NCBI RefSeq assembly: GCF_000306115.2
Contig: NZ_AKWX02000023.1
Coordinates: 1 to 64,000, forward strand
Length of the DNA stretch: 64,000 nucleotides
Source: Leptospira wolffii serovar Khorat str. Khorat-H2
GTDB lineage: Bacteria; Spirochaetota; Leptospiria; Leptospirales; Leptospiraceae
Direction: 5' to 3'
Position 1 is the stretch's first letter; each line of letters starts with the position of its first letter. The translations under genes and the position numbers were made by a program. Below the pieces are notes generated by a model. The model was not told where the DNA came from. It did no database searches and was given only the letters and a program-made list of their open reading frames with translations. This document shows, in pieces, positions 26,794 to 36,219 of this stretch.

Positions 26794-27663
26794 TTACTTT
26801 TCCGAGGATTCCATTTTTTTCAAATTATTAATTACGTTTTTATAAGATTCGTTTTCGTTCAGGTCTTCCTTTATGAAGCCGTCGGTTTTTAATCCTTCTA
26901 TGGTGGTTTTGAGACGAAGGTATTCCTCTTTGGCCAGATCGGTTTTACCGGAGCGATATAGGAAGTTCGCCTTGGCAAAAAGTACCGGAACGTTTCTGGG
27001 CTCCTTTTTCAGAACGGAATCCAAGAGTGAGAACGCCTTGTCCTGGTCCTGAAAACCGGCATGTAGACCTTCCCAGGAGGAATCGTTCATAGAAGAATCG
27101 AAATAGATGAGCGCCAATTGGTAAGGAAATCGGGAATCTCTGGGGTCCTGGCGGGTGAGGGATTGGAATATCTCCACTGCAGTTTGCCTTCTTTTAGGTT
27201 CCCAGCCTCTGTCTTTGGATGCGTTGGCGTAGGCCAAGCCTGTTTCGAAAAGAAGTTGTTGGTCCACGGGAGCGAGTAAAAGGGCCTTATCGAAATAAGG
27301 AAGAGCGGATTCGAAGAAGTGAACGTCGGCGCCGACCACTTCCGATTTTTTTCCGGATACCTCGGCCTGGATCGCATTATTATAATATTTGGCGGCCAGA
27401 TCGTAATCGCCGATTTTCATATAACCTTGCGCGATCTTCCAGCTCAAAGCTCCCGCGGATCTGGTTTTTGCCGCCATTTCCCGGATCTTTTTTTCGAGTT
27501 CTACGATCTCGGACTCGTCCATATCCAGCCTACGTTTCCACGCCTCCAGATCCTCGACAGTCGGAGGTTTTGCGATTTTACTCGCAGAGGAGAATTTACT
27601 TAGGTTCTTGCAATCGGTTAAAATAAAAAGAAGAAGTGCGAGAAAGGTAAGAGGAGCTCTCAT
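26794..27663 (-). CDS. TPR-repeat lipoprotein
   Basis: About 289 residues. The leader LLLFILTDC (Cys18) fits a spirochaetal lipobox. After a helical region (about 35-70) come tetratricopeptide-type helix pairs: ALSWKIAQGYMKIGDYDLAA, a block with LLFETGLAYANAS, and VPVLFAKANFLYRSGKTDLA. TPRs mediate protein binding, so this is probably a periplasmic assembly or scaffold protein. The frame opens at 27705, but the ATG at 27663 has AGGTGG before it and puts the leader at the N-terminus. Confidence 0.8.
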   Translation of the reverse strand: MRAPLTFLALLLFILTDCKNLSKFSSASKIAKPPTVEDLEAWKRRLDMDESEIVELEKKIREMAAKTRSAGALSWKIAQGYMKIGDYDLAAKYYNNAIQAEVSGKKSEVVGADVHFFESALPYFDKALLLAPVDQQLLFETGLAYANASKDRGWEPKRRQTAVEIFQSLTRQDPRDSRFPYQLALIYFDSSMNDSSWEGLHAGFQDQDKAFSLLDSVLKKEPRNVPVLFAKANFLYRSGKTDLAKEEYLRLKTTIEGLKTDGFIKEDLNENESYKNVINNLKKMESSEK

Positions 27664-27784
27664 GACATTCCACCTGATTTTTCGTTTATATCTTACCGAT
27701 ACCATGTCGAGAAGCGACTAGAGTGGTCGACGGAAAATCCCTCCGAATGGAATTTTTTTCGGACGAATAAAAAGGCGGAAGAGA

Positions 27785-27806
27785 GGGGAGAATGAGCATT
27801 CTCCCC
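27785..27806 (-). terminator. Terminator hairpin after doxX
   Basis: GGGGAGAATG and CATTCTCCCC (27785-27794, 27797-27806) form a perfect 10-base stem. Reading on the minus strand, a CTTTTTATT stretch follows shortly after. Confidence 0.6.
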
Positions 27807-27815
27807 GAATCGGGA

Positions 27816-28169
27816 TCAGGTATTGTCTTTGGAAATACCTGCGATGACCAGGGCGCCGCCCAAGAGTCCCAGATCTTTGAGAAGGGAAACGGTGGAAGGA
27901 ATATCTCCGCTGGCCGCTCCTTTGAAATGTACGAGAACGATAAAGAGTCCTAAAAGAACCGCAAGTAAGGTTGTCGCCAATTTGGTTTTTTTGTTGATGA
28001 AGATGCTGATTGCCGCCGCTACAAGACCCGCTCCGGTCACATAGACCCAAAGGACAGGGAAGGGAATAAAGCTCGGAACTATCCCTGCATACATATCCGC
28101 TTTAAGAAAATGGAAAATTCCAAATATTAGGAACGGTGTGGCATAAACGTATTTGCCGATTGTTTTCAT
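27816..28169 (-). CDS. DoxX-family small membrane protein
   Basis: About 117 residues with four membrane segments, fitting the DoxX/DoxD-like family (FLIFGIFHFLKAD opening, then KDLGLLGGALVIAGIS at the end). The family includes subunits linked to quinone-dependent oxidoreductases and thiol stress, but most members are uncharacterised. The ATG at 28169 has AGGAG about 8 bases upstream; the longer frame to 28217 is not supported. Confidence 0.8.
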   Translation of the reverse strand: MKTIGKYVYATPFLIFGIFHFLKADMYAGIVPSFIPFPVLWVYVTGAGLVAAAISIFINKKTKLATTLLAVLLGLFIVLVHFKGAASGDIPSTVSLLKDLGLLGGALVIAGISKDNT

Positions 28170-28324
28170 GATGAAACTCCTATGGATTTTCGGCTTTTCG
28201 AAGAAGGCTCCTCTCATTCGGTCGGGGTATCTCGGAAATTCTTTCGGACTTCCTCGGAGAAAAACTCCCGAATAAATACGAGTCGAACGAAGAATCTACT
28301 TTCGTAAAGCGACCGCTAATTAGT

Positions 28325-28804
28325 ATGGATTCTCGAGGCCCTAGGCAAGGAGAAAATAGGTTGGATTCGGGAAAAAAAAAGATTCTTCCAAAAGGCTGGA
28401 GATATGCGGAAGAGGGAGATTCCATTCTATTGGAAGAATTGGAAAGAAAGATATTTTCGGATTCAGCTTGGAGTGAAAGATCCGTTCGAAGCCATTTGGG
28501 ATCCCATCCTGCCTGGGTATCGGAAAATACCGGATACCTTCTTTTTTTGGAATTAGGCGATGCTTGTGAACTTCTAAGGATCGGAATCCTTCCCGAAAAA
28601 AGAAAGAAGGGAGAGGCGGAAAAAATTCTGAAATCTCTCTGCGATTCTTACTCCGAAGTTCTCTTAGAAGTTTCTAATACGAATTCTCCCGCGTTAGCTC
28701 TTTACCGAAAACTGGGATTCGTCGAGGTAGGTAGGAGAAAATCCTATTATTCTCCGGGAGAGGATGCTATCCTAATGAAAAGATCCGGTATCATATCAGC
28801 CTAG
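28325..28804 (+). CDS. GNAT acetyltransferase, RimI-like
   Basis: The 159-residue protein has the GNAT fold in RimI order: EELERKIFSDSAWSE at the N-terminus, LLRIGILPEKRKKGEAEKIL for acetyl-CoA binding, then LLEVSNTNSPALALYRKLGF and VGRRKSYYSPGEDAILM. The last two are hallmarks of ribosomal-protein-alanine N-acetyltransferases. The acetyl-CoA loop is less canonical (RKKGEA rather than RxxGxG), so activity should be checked. It converges with the small membrane protein at 28796, overlapping by 9 bases. Confidence 0.8.
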   Translation: MDSRGPRQGENRLDSGKKKILPKGWRYAEEGDSILLEELERKIFSDSAWSERSVRSHLGSHPAWVSENTGYLLFLELGDACELLRIGILPEKRKKGEAEKILKSLCDSYSEVLLEVSNTNSPALALYRKLGFVEVGRRKSYYSPGEDAILMKRSGIISA

Positions 28805-29275
28805 GATCTTGACCACTCGGACTTGCACAAGCTGTTCGTCTAAAAACAATAGATACAGAAAAACCCGAATTCTCGCTATAAATACGGGGGATTTTCGGAA
28901 GTCCCAGTAAGATCCCAAATCCACCCGGATTCCATTATTCTCCTTTCGAAAAGTATAATATGCGTTGGAATTGATGAAACCGGTCTTATTGAAGACGAGA
29001 ATATCCGCTCCGGAAGGATCCGGATCCACGGGACCGACGGAAAATTCCCGCTTGTCCCATTCCATTTTATCCAAATAATCCAGAACCTGATCCTTGGACG
29101 ATCGGATGGGAATCCGATCCAGAACGGAGTATCTTATACTATATGCGGTTTCCTTAATGGGTGAATCCCGGAAATATTGCAGTAAGAATAGGCCGATCAG
29201 AACGAATAGGGTCGCTAAGATCGCGATCCGAAACTCCGGACCGATTCTTAATTTTTTACCAGTAAGACTACGCAA
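28796..29275 (-). CDS. Hypothetical single-pass membrane protein
   Basis: A protein of about 159 residues with one strong membrane segment near its N-terminus ([20 protein letters not shown]) and a mixed alpha/beta extracytoplasmic part. I do not recognise a family. The frame opens at 29347 with an ATG, but that would overlap ispF by 100 bases. A TTG at 29275, overlapping the ispF stop by 28 bases, is a plausible coupled start. It is the third gene of the nadA-ispF run. Confidence 0.6.
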   Translation of the reverse strand: MRSLTGKKLRIGPEFRIAILATLFVLIGLFLLQYFRDSPIKETAYSIRYSVLDRIPIRSSKDQVLDYLDKMEWDKREFSVGPVDPDPSGADILVFNKTGFINSNAYYTFRKENNGIRVDLGSYWDFRKSPVFIARIRVFLYLLFLDEQLVQVRVVKILG

Positions 29276-29730
29276 CTCGCACCCAACCCTTCCGTTCTTC
29301 CTAAGGCACCCATTTTTTCCGTCGTGGTCGCCTTGACCGAAACGCAATCTTCGGGCAGTCGGAGAAGGGAGGATAACGAGGATTGGATTTTCGTTCTATG
29401 AGGAGCGATCTTCGGTTTTTCTCCGATTAGAGTGCAATCAATATTCACCAGGGAGAATCCCTTCTCTTCGCTCAAAGACAATGTCTTTTCTAAGATCAAT
29501 CTGGAGTCCATATTCTTTAAACTAGGATCCGTATCCGGAAAATGCTGTCCGATATCCCCGAGCCCCAATGCGCCCAGTATTGCGTCGGCTAACGCATGTA
29601 TTATGATATCCGCGTCGGAATGTCCTACTAATGCGAGTTCCGATTCTATCCTTGCTCCTCCTAAAATCAGAGGGCGTTCGGGATTCGTTTCTAAGCGATG
29701 GAAGTCTAGTCCTTGTCCGATTCGATACAT
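29248..29730 (-). CDS. ispF: 2-C-methyl-D-erythritol 2,4-cyclodiphosphate synthase
   Basis: IspF catalyses the fifth step of the methylerythritol phosphate route to isoprenoids. The 160-residue length is normal. Signatures include GQGLDFHRL (with the D-x-H zinc ligands), [20 protein letters not shown] (the family pattern, third ligand His), and [17 protein letters not shown] near the end. It starts 5 bases after the nadA stop, so the two are co-transcribed. Confidence 0.95.
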   Translation of the reverse strand: MYRIGQGLDFHRLETNPERPLILGGARIESELALVGHSDADIIIHALADAILGALGLGDIGQHFPDTDPSLKNMDSRLILEKTLSLSEEKGFSLVNIDCTLIGEKPKIAPHRTKIQSSLSSLLRLPEDCVSVKATTTEKMGALGRTEGLGASCVVLLVKN

Positions 29731-29735
29731 CAGAT

Positions 29736-30707
29736 CTATTTATAGCTCACGTCCAACATTCTCTGGACGGCCATTCTTCCTTTTTCAATGATTTCGGGAT
29801 CCAATTGGATTTCATATCTTTCGTGAAGGAGAGCGTCTCTTATTTTTTCCAAGGTAATCCGTTTCATATGAGGGCAGGTCCTACAGGAAGATACGAATTG
29901 CCTCTCCGGAAATTCGGACCGTAGATTGTCTCCCATGGAACATTCCGTTACGAGGAAAACGTCTTTTGCTCCGGAATCCCGGATAAATTTGGACATCTGA
30001 GAAGTGGATCCTGCGAAATCCGAAACGGCTACCACATCCGTATTGCATTCCGGGTGGGAAATCACGGTCACTCCGGGCCATTGTCTCCGGACGGAAAGAA
30101 TGTCCTCCGCGGTATACATTTCATGCACCATGCATCTTCCGGGAAAGGAGACGATCTTTTTAGAGGTCTGGTTTTGAACGTTGCCTGCAAGATATTCGTC
30201 CGGTAAGAAGATGACAGTATCCGAATCCAAGGAATTTACGATCTGGACCGCATTGGCGGAAGTACAGCAAATATCCGTTTCGGCCTTCACTTCTGCGGTG
30301 CAGTTCACATAGGTGACCACGGGAACCCCGGGATACTGGGCCTTTAGCTTTTGAACGTCCGCCCGGGTGATACTTTCCGCAAGAGAGCATCCTGCTTTTA
30401 GATCGGCTATGAGTACCTTTTTTTCCGGAGACATGAGCTTGGCGGTTTCCGCCATAAAATGCACTCCGTTAAATAGAATTATGTCCGCATCGGTCTCCGA
30501 AGCTGCCTTGCTCAGGTAGAGAGAATCCCCTACGATATCGGAAACTCCGTGGAAAACGTCCGGAGTCATATAATTATGTCCTAAAAGAACAGCGTTTTTT
30601 TCCTTTTTGAGCCGGTTGATCTCTTGGATGAGCGGAAGCTTCTCCTCGATTTCATGCTCCATATAGGTGGATTCCAGGGATTTTCGGAGTTCCTCTACAG
30701 TCTTCAT
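29736..30707 (-). CDS. nadA: Quinolinate synthase A
   Basis: NadA condenses iminoaspartate with dihydroxyacetone phosphate to quinolinate in NAD synthesis, using a [4Fe-4S] cluster. About 323 residues. Seen: [11 protein letters not shown], the [12 protein letters not shown] region with its cluster Cys, and the C-terminal [17 protein letters not shown] with Cys in the usual position; also HPECNTDVV and GSTSQM substrate loops. The frame opens at 30827, but the ATG at 30707 has AGGGGG a few bases upstream and matches the usual length. A GGGGG-TTTT-CCCCC hairpin lies just upstream. Confidence 0.93.
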   Translation of the reverse strand: MKTVEELRKSLESTYMEHEIEEKLPLIQEINRLKKEKNAVLLGHNYMTPDVFHGVSDIVGDSLYLSKAASETDADIILFNGVHFMAETAKLMSPEKKVLIADLKAGCSLAESITRADVQKLKAQYPGVPVVTYVNCTAEVKAETDICCTSANAVQIVNSLDSDTVIFLPDEYLAGNVQNQTSKKIVSFPGRCMVHEMYTAEDILSVRRQWPGVTVISHPECNTDVVAVSDFAGSTSQMSKFIRDSGAKDVFLVTECSMGDNLRSEFPERQFVSSCRTCPHMKRITLEKIRDALLHERYEIQLDPEIIEKGRMAVQRMLDVSYK

Positions 30708-30729
30708 TGGGCCCCCTTCGGCCGGGTTC

Positions 30730-30744
30730 GGGGGTTTTCCCCCC
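30730..30744 (-). promoter_or_regulatory. Stem-loop in the nadA leader
   Basis: Five G (30730-30734), four T and six C (30739-30744) form a compact GC stem 22-37 bases upstream of the nadA start. It might act in the leader RNA. If nadA starts further upstream it is simply coding sequence. Confidence 0.3.
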
Positions 30745-30963
30745 TTTTCTATTTTGACTCGCTCGGGCGAGACGGATTCCATTTTTGAACCGAATTGTAC
30801 GATCTTTGCGGGATTGGCGCTTTGCAAGTGTTTCTAGAAAGAGTTTGGCCGAAAAACTTTCCGAAAAACGGCTTCGTTTCGTCGCCTGATTCCCGTTTTT
30901 CGGGCGGGATCGTGGGAAGAAATTCCGATCCGGAATTCGTTTCCCTTCGTATCGTAAAATAAA

Positions 30964-30994
30964 TTGACAGAAAATGAAATGCCGGGACCAATAC
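30964..30994 (+). promoter_or_regulatory. Possible lipL41 promoter
   Basis: TTGACA at 30964-30969 is a consensus -35 box. The best -10 is only CAATAC at 30989-30994 (19-base gap), so the pair is imperfect. It lies 45 bases before the lipL41 ATG, which has AAAGGA upstream. Confidence 0.4.
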
Positions 30995-31038
30995 GAAGTT
31001 ATTCCTAAAATCATCCATAAAGGATTGGTATTAACCCA

Positions 31039-32103
31039 ATGAAAAAAATCGCAGCTCTGCTTTTCGCGGGAGCCCTCGTATTCTCCGTCTCCAATTGCGG
31101 CGAGACCGTAGACGTGGAATACCCAGTTTTCCCTAAGTCCAAAGAAGGACGCCAACTTCAAAAATTCCTAGGTTCCATCCGTAACGTAGGTCTGGCAGTT
31201 GAGAAGCCTCAAAAAAGCCTCTGGGAAACCGTTTTCGGCGCAGGTTCCAGCTTCATCGATCAAATGCCTGCGAAAGTTTTCGAAGCATTCGATAAAGAAA
31301 CTTACTACAAACTCATCGACTTGAGCAAAAGAGCGGATTCCTTAAACGAAGCTACTCTTACTCTGGCAGGTATCACTAAGAGCCGCGTAAAACTCGGAAA
31401 CCAACTCGGTGCGGAAGCGATTCTTCACATCGGTTACCAAAAACCTTATACCGAATGCGGAAGCGAGATGATGGTAGATTACGGTGCGGCCGCTCTGAAA
31501 GTAGGGGGAGCTATCGCTTCCATGGCTACCGGTAAGAACATAGACGGCGGCGGCGGTGCTGTAAGCAAACAAACCGGTATCCGTTACATGCTGATTCCTC
31601 TCGACGCGACTCTGATCAAAGTTGAGACCGGAGAAGTTAAGAAGGCTGTCGTTTCCAACCCTGCAAAAGTAGACGCAGGAGTAGGTAACTTGGATTGCCC
31701 TTCCGTTCTGGACTCTTTTGGAAAAGCTTTGGACGAAGCGGCTCTTTACATCAAAGACAGACTTTCTCCTAAAGTTAAAACCGAGAAAATCGACGTTTTC
31801 ACTAAAGACGAAGATCCCGAAGTAGCCGAGCTTTTGGGCGAAGGTTACCAAGAAATCACTGGTGAAACTCCTAGCTTCAAAAAAGCGAAAGAATACTGGG
31901 AAAAAGCCGACAAGAAAGCCGGTGGAAAATCTTGGGGAGCGAAAGCAAACCTCGGAACTTATTACTTCCAATCCGGAGATTTCGAAAAAGCGATCAAATT
32001 CTATGAGACCGCTATGGGAATTACCGGTGCAGACAAGAAATACGTGAGAGAATTGCGTAAACGCGTAGAAGCGGCTGCAGCCGTTGACGACACTGAAAAG
32101 TAA
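31039..32103 (+). CDS. lipL41: Major outer-membrane lipoprotein LipL41
   Basis: The 354-residue protein matches LipL41 throughout, as I remember the pathogenic-leptospire sequence. It has a lipoprotein leader ending VSNC (Cys20), [40 protein letters not shown], and [22 protein letters not shown]-terminal TPR-like pair ([20 protein letters not shown]) follows. LipL41 is an abundant, heme-binding lipoprotein expressed in infection but not essential for acute disease. Codon use is strongly biased (AAA, GAA, GCG), fitting high expression. The next gene, lep, overlaps its end. Confidence 0.96.
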   Translation: MKKIAALLFAGALVFSVSNCGETVDVEYPVFPKSKEGRQLQKFLGSIRNVGLAVEKPQKSLWETVFGAGSSFIDQMPAKVFEAFDKETYYKLIDLSKRADSLNEATLTLAGITKSRVKLGNQLGAEAILHIGYQKPYTECGSEMMVDYGAAALKVGGAIASMATGKNIDGGGGAVSKQTGIRYMLIPLDATLIKVETGEVKKAVVSNPAKVDAGVGNLDCPSVLDSFGKALDEAALYIKDRLSPKVKTEKIDVFTKDEDPEVAELLGEGYQEITGETPSFKKAKEYWEKADKKAGGKSWGAKANLGTYYFQSGDFEKAIKFYETAMGITGADKKYVRELRKRVEAAAAVDDTEK

Positions 32104-32497
32104 TCCTTTCGGACGACTTTTCGGATTTCGGAAGAAGAGCGGGCGGATAACGTCCGCTTTTCTTTTATTTCTTTGCTTATTCCTTTCGGAATGCAAAAGA
32201 ACCAAACCGAATCTGGAAGAATGTTCCGATGCACAAATCCATATCTCCAAGCTCATCGCGAACGATGAAACCATGGATAAGCAGACTCAGGCTCTGATGC
32301 TTCGTAGCGTCTTAAAGCCGGAGACTAGCGAGGCAATCATCCGTTCCTGCGTGGAGAACAAGACTCTACTCCAGGTACAATGCGAGTTATCCAAGGAGAA
32401 ATTCTCCGAATTATTCGAATGTAAGAAATTCGGTAAACCGGAAGAGCCGTCTACGGATGCCTCTCTTCCCGGTGAGGAAAGTCGGACCCTACCGTAA
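32084..32497 (+). CDS. lep: Lep, small lipoprotein partner of LipL41
   Basis: A protein of up to 137 residues with a lipobox FLSEC (Cys37 from this start) and a small helical mature part holding several cysteines (EECSD, RSCVEN, VQCELSK, FECKKF). Its place directly after lipL41 and its size fit Lep, reported as a chaperone needed for stable LipL41. The frame starts with TTG at 32084, overlapping lipL41 by 20 bases. That leaves a long leader before the hydrophobic segment, so the true start may be further in, but I see no good ATG. Confidence 0.8.
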   Translation: MTTLKSNPFGRLFGFRKKSGRITSAFLLFLCLFLSECKRTKPNLEECSDAQIHISKLIANDETMDKQTQALMLRSVLKPETSEAIIRSCVENKTLLQVQCELSKEKFSELFECKKFGKPEEPSTDASLPGEESRTLP

Positions 32498-32516
32498 TTC
32501 GCTAAAGTCTTCGTTA

Positions 32517-32537
32517 GGAGCCCTTTCTTTGGGCTTC
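32517..32537 (+). terminator. Possible terminator after lipL41-lep
   Basis: AGCCC (32519-32523) pairs with GGGCT (32531-32535) around TTTCTTT, extendable by two pairs. The T tail is weak (GATTTCC). Confidence 0.4.
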
Positions 32538-32591
32538 GATTTCCGAATTGTAGAAACCGTTCCCGTCTAAACTCTTGTAGTTAAGACTCCG

Positions 32592-34505
32592 ATGGCTAAA
32601 CTCAAGCTCGTTCAACTTCCCGTTCCACCTCCTAGTGCATTTGCCGCTACGGGCAATGTTCCCTTAGCAGCCGGATGCTTGGCGGTTTCCGCACGTATAA
32701 ACGGTTTGGAGAAGAAGGGACTGGATCTGGAAGTTCTAGATCCGGAGATCACGGATAAGGAAGGGGATACGCTCCTTGCGGATAGAATCGCAAAGGAAGA
32801 GCCTGAATTCGTGGGGTTCTCTCTTTATCTATGGAATACGGAAAGAAGTCTGCATCTGGCCAGAGAGGTCAAGGCGAGATCCCCGAAGACAAAGATTCTC
32901 GTAGGCGGTCCGGAGGTGAATCCGGACAACCCTTTCGTTCTTTCCGAGCAGGGATACGATATCGCGGTTTCCGGAGAAGCGGAGCATACTTTTGCGGAAC
33001 TGATCCGCACTCTTCTGGACGGAGAGGATCCCCGCAAACTTCCTAATATAGCGCTTCGGGATAAGAACGGTAAAATGAGCTCTTTCTCTCCGGAGGAAGA
33101 CGCTAATTTTCCCCTAACGAGTTATCCTTCTCCCTATTTGGAAGGTTTTGTGCCTGTGGATCCCGCGAGATCCACTTATTTGGAAACCGTTCGGGGTTGT
33201 AGATCCCAATGCACGTATTGTTTTTATCCTAAGAGCAGCAACGTATTAAGAACTCTGGATATACCGGAAACGGTAAAACTACTTTCCAGTTTAAAGGATC
33301 GCGGCGCCAAGGAGTTGGTGTTTTTGGATCCGACTTTCAATCATAGACCCGGCTTCGAGGATTTTCTGGACTCGATCATTCGAGTCAATGAAGATCGAAG
33401 CATGACCATGTTCGGAGAATTGAGATCCGAAGGAATCACGGAAAAGATCGCGGACAAATTGGCTTTGGCGGGTTTCAATCGCATAGAACTCGGAATGCAG
33501 TCCATCAATAAGGAAACTCTAAAACGGGTAAAACGGTTCGGCAGTCCGGAAAAGGTCGCCGAGGCCGCAAGAATGCTCGCGGATCGAGGTATAGAGTTGC
33601 TTTTGGATCTGATCATAGGTCTACCCGGAGACTCTCCGGAGGACGTGATGGAGGGGATCGAATTTTTTTACGGTCACGGATTGGGAGAATGGGTGCAGGT
33701 ATTTCCGCTTTCCATTCTTCCCGGAACCGCGATGAGAAAGGACGCGGAAAACGAAGGACTTATTTATCTTCCCAAACCTCCTTATAGGGTGATTCGCACT
33801 CCTAACTTTTCTCCCGAGGATCTGAGTTCTACACTATTTCGTTCCGAGGAAAGACTAGATAGGAGATTGGACGAGACTCCTAGAAGTCTACTCGTGGATC
33901 CGGATCCGACAAATGCGGACGTATTCTCCTTTTCTCCGGGAAAGGACGAAAAATTCGGTCTTACGGATTTTTCCCTTCCGGGTTCTAGGCACGTGTCCGT
34001 CTGGTGGAGATCGGAATCATTAGAAAATTCTAAACAAGAATTCTTTTCCAAGCTGAGGTCCCGTTTCGAAAGGGATCCTTTTGCGGTTACGGATTTGGTA
34101 TTGTATCCGGATCGTCCCTTTAGTCCCGATTTGATCGACGATATCTTGGACGAATTCGCAAGGGTCCCCGCATCTTATCTCTCCAGGACTCTGGCACACA
34201 GAGGGGAGAATATGCTGCATCGCATCGTTCTCGTTTTGCCGCTCGGAAAGACCTTCCCATTGGAATGGGTGGAAGAAATCCGGGAATATGTTCCGGTATT
34301 CCAAGAAATGAAATGGGAAGAGGCGGCCAAAAAAGCCGAAGAATTGGGAGGCGATTTTTCTAACGCGAGAATCGTGGAGAATACTAGAAACGAATCCGCC
34401 TGGAAGCGTCTAAAAGAATATGCCGATCCTGAAACCGTTGCTTTCGCCGATAGGGCCTTGGAAAAGAGCTGGTGTTGGGAGGTTCTCGGTTATTCCGAAA
34501 AATGA
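32592..34505 (+). CDS. B12-binding domain radical SAM protein
   Basis: The 637-residue protein has an N-terminal cobalamin-binding Rossmann domain (about 1-150; FVGFSLYLWNTERSLHLARE and KILVGGPEV). A radical SAM core follows, with the Cys203-x3-Cys207-x2-Cys210 cluster motif (CRSQCTYC). A C-terminal domain of about 230 residues is of unknown fold. Such enzymes methylate or rearrange unactivated carbons using adenosyl radicals. The substrate cannot be read. It is a single-gene unit followed by a small signalling-type gene. Confidence 0.88.
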   Translation: MAKLKLVQLPVPPPSAFAATGNVPLAAGCLAVSARINGLEKKGLDLEVLDPEITDKEGDTLLADRIAKEEPEFVGFSLYLWNTERSLHLAREVKARSPKTKILVGGPEVNPDNPFVLSEQGYDIAVSGEAEHTFAELIRTLLDGEDPRKLPNIALRDKNGKMSSFSPEEDANFPLTSYPSPYLEGFVPVDPARSTYLETVRGCRSQCTYCFYPKSSNVLRTLDIPETVKLLSSLKDRGAKELVFLDPTFNHRPGFEDFLDSIIRVNEDRSMTMFGELRSEGITEKIADKLALAGFNRIELGMQSINKETLKRVKRFGSPEKVAEAARMLADRGIELLLDLIIGLPGDSPEDVMEGIEFFYGHGLGEWVQVFPLSILPGTAMRKDAENEGLIYLPKPPYRVIRTPNFSPEDLSSTLFRSEERLDRRLDETPRSLLVDPDPTNADVFSFSPGKDEKFGLTDFSLPGSRHVSVWWRSESLENSKQEFFSKLRSRFERDPFAVTDLVLYPDRPFSPDLIDDILDEFARVPASYLSRTLAHRGENMLHRIVLVLPLGKTFPLEWVEEIREYVPVFQEMKWEEAAKKAEELGGDFSNARIVENTRNESAWKRLKEYADPETVAFADRALEKSWCWEVLGYSEK

Positions 34506-34563
34506 TTGCCGACTTCTAATTTCCCCCTTTTAAATTTTCTAGGACCGGAGAGGAGAGATTCGT

Positions 34564-34776
34564 ATGAAGAAATTATTCGAAACGAACGATTATATCCATG
34601 CCTCTCTCGTAGAATCCAAATTGATCGACGAAGACATCTCTTATATCAAGACCGGAGACGAGCAGCATGTACTTCGCGGAACCCTTCCGCCCAACGACAC
34701 ACTGATCACGATTCTTGTGGACGAGGAGGATTACGACCTCGCCTCTCGTCTTGTAGACCTGGAGAAAGAATACTAG
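34564..34776 (+). CDS. DUF2007-type small protein
   Basis: This 70-residue protein fits the DUF2007 putative signal-transducing family: ETNDYIHASLVESKLIDEDI at the start, then TLITILVDEEDYDLASRLV. A GGAGAGGAG ribosome binding site precedes the ATG. Its stop abuts the ATG of the next gene without a gap, so they are co-translated. Confidence 0.75.
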   Translation: MKKLFETNDYIHASLVESKLIDEDISYIKTGDEQHVLRGTLPPNDTLITILVDEEDYDLASRLVDLEKEY

Positions 34777-35208
34777 ATGCATATCGTTTACGCGTTGATT
34801 GCCGCTTTCGGCAACGCACTCTTTACGTTTGGGCAAAAGAAATCCGAAACTTCCAATAATCCGTTTTTATTTTTACTCAGTTATACGGTTTTGTGCGCCG
34901 TCCTTCTACTATTCTCCGCGTTGTTTTTCGAGAAGGAAGGTGCAAGGGAATATATCCAAAGAAATCTGTTTCAAATATTCTTAAGCGGGGTGGGACTTTA
35001 TATCACGTTCCTAGGTTTCTATTTTCTTTTTACCAGATTCGGGGCCTCTTATTATATTCTATATGCGGTATTCTCCATTCTCACCACTTCCATTTTCGTA
35101 GGGATCTATTTGTTCGGAGAAAAGTTCAATCTCTACCATTTGTTTTCCGTAGTCTCCGCCGTACTTGCGATTCTACTCTTCCATTTGGGACAAACTACGG
35201 GAAAATAA
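34777..35208 (+). CDS. Small multidrug-resistance/EamA-like membrane protein
   Basis: The 143-residue protein has four or five membrane segments and looks like one half of an EamA/DMT transporter (GASYYILYAVFSILTTSIFV, then GEKFNLYHLFSVVSAVLAIL). Half-size members act as dimers. The substrate is unknown. It follows the DUF2007 gene directly. Confidence 0.7.
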   Translation: MHIVYALIAAFGNALFTFGQKKSETSNNPFLFLLSYTVLCAVLLLFSALFFEKEGAREYIQRNLFQIFLSGVGLYITFLGFYFLFTRFGASYYILYAVFSILTTSIFVGIYLFGEKFNLYHLFSVVSAVLAILLFHLGQTTGK

Positions 35209-35287
35209 CTTTCTCATTTAGAATTCTTTCTTTTTGACGATTTTATACAATTTTTCCGGATCCTCCACGAATATACTCGCATGAGTT

Positions 35288-35869
35288 TTGGAGAATGAAT
35301 CCGTGCAAAATCAACGTATGAAAGTATTCCATTTCCCTCATCGGGCCATCAGAAACGCACTAGCGGAATTGGTTTTAGAATCCGGGAGAATCGAATCCTC
35401 GGTTTCCGAAGAATGGAAGGAACTAAAAGGAAAAGCCTTGGAGATATTCCGAATCCTGGAGGCTCACGCAAGAGACGAGGAGAAATTCACTCTTAGGCAT
35501 CTGGAGGACCGACTTTCGGGGAGTACCGAACAAGATAGAAGGGAACATGTCGATTTGGAGAATCGTTTGGATGCCTTGGCTAAAATTCTGCAAAGAGAAA
35601 ATGCGGGCGTTTCGGATACCGCGGAATTTTACGATTCTCTTATCGATTTTCAGAGTCGCTATTTCTCTCATATGAGAAGAGAGGAAACGGAAACCCAGGA
35701 GCTGATTTGGAAACAGTTTACGGATTCCGAGTTGGAAGCGCATCATTTGGAGATCATGAAGGCCTTGGAGCCGGAGGAGATGAAACTTTGGTCCAAGTAT
35801 CTTCTTCCTACTCTTCCTCCGAAGCAGAGAGCTGCCTTCGAAGAAAGAGCCCGTTCGGTTTCCGTGTAG
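35288..35869 (+). CDS. Hemerythrin-like HHE domain protein
   Basis: A helical protein of about 190 residues with the hemerythrin-like metal-ligand layout: FPHRAIRNAL, ILEAHARDEEKF, REHVDLENRLDAL, and YFSHMRREETETQELIW. The His and Glu spacing suggests a diiron site for oxygen, nitric oxide or redox sensing. Start is uncertain: TTG 35288, GTG 35303 (with GGAG upstream) or ATG 35318. Confidence 0.75.
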   Translation: MENESVQNQRMKVFHFPHRAIRNALAELVLESGRIESSVSEEWKELKGKALEIFRILEAHARDEEKFTLRHLEDRLSGSTEQDRREHVDLENRLDALAKILQRENAGVSDTAEFYDSLIDFQSRYFSHMRREETETQELIWKQFTDSELEAHHLEIMKALEPEEMKLWSKYLLPTLPPKQRAAFEERARSVSV

Positions 35870-35921
35870 GAACTTCAATTTGGGACTTGCTTTTTTACTT
35901 CTCTGCCTTATGTTTTAAAAC

Positions 35922-36206
35922 ATGAAAGCGGAGAAGACCGAAGTCTTGCGAGAGTTTAGGATTCTGCCCGGGGTGGGAAAATCCATCGCGGAGGACCTTT
36001 GGAATCTAGGTCTCAGGAGTAAGGCGGAGCTCGCCTCGAAAGATCCGGAAATTCTCTACGAAGATCTTTGCAGGCAACAAGGCGTTCGGGTGGATCGTTG
36101 TATGCTCTATGTATTCCGTTGTGCGGTATACATTGCCGGTTCGGAAGATCCGGATCCCGAAAAAAGGAAATGGTGGAATTGGAAAGATTCCGTCCTAAGT
36201 AGATAA
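35922..36206 (+). CDS. Cdd1-like helix-hairpin-helix protein
   Basis: The 94-residue protein has a helix-hairpin-helix (FRILPGVGKSIAEDLWNLGL) and the family markers LYEDLCRQQG, VDRCMLYVFRCAVYIA and KWWNWKD. It fits the Cdd1 (pathogenicity locus) family of small, poorly characterised proteins with predicted DNA-binding ability. A helical partner or DNA role is inferred only. The AraC gene follows 13 bases downstream. Confidence 0.75.
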   Translation: MKAEKTEVLREFRILPGVGKSIAEDLWNLGLRSKAELASKDPEILYEDLCRQQGVRVDRCMLYVFRCAVYIAGSEDPDPEKRKWWNWKDSVLSR

Positions 36207-36219
36207 GATCGAGCTTCGT

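Noticed and set aside
31342..32274. A 310-codon minus-strand frame opposite lipL41 and lep
   Set aside because: It is antisense to a clearly recognised lipoprotein with strong codon bias and has no family features.
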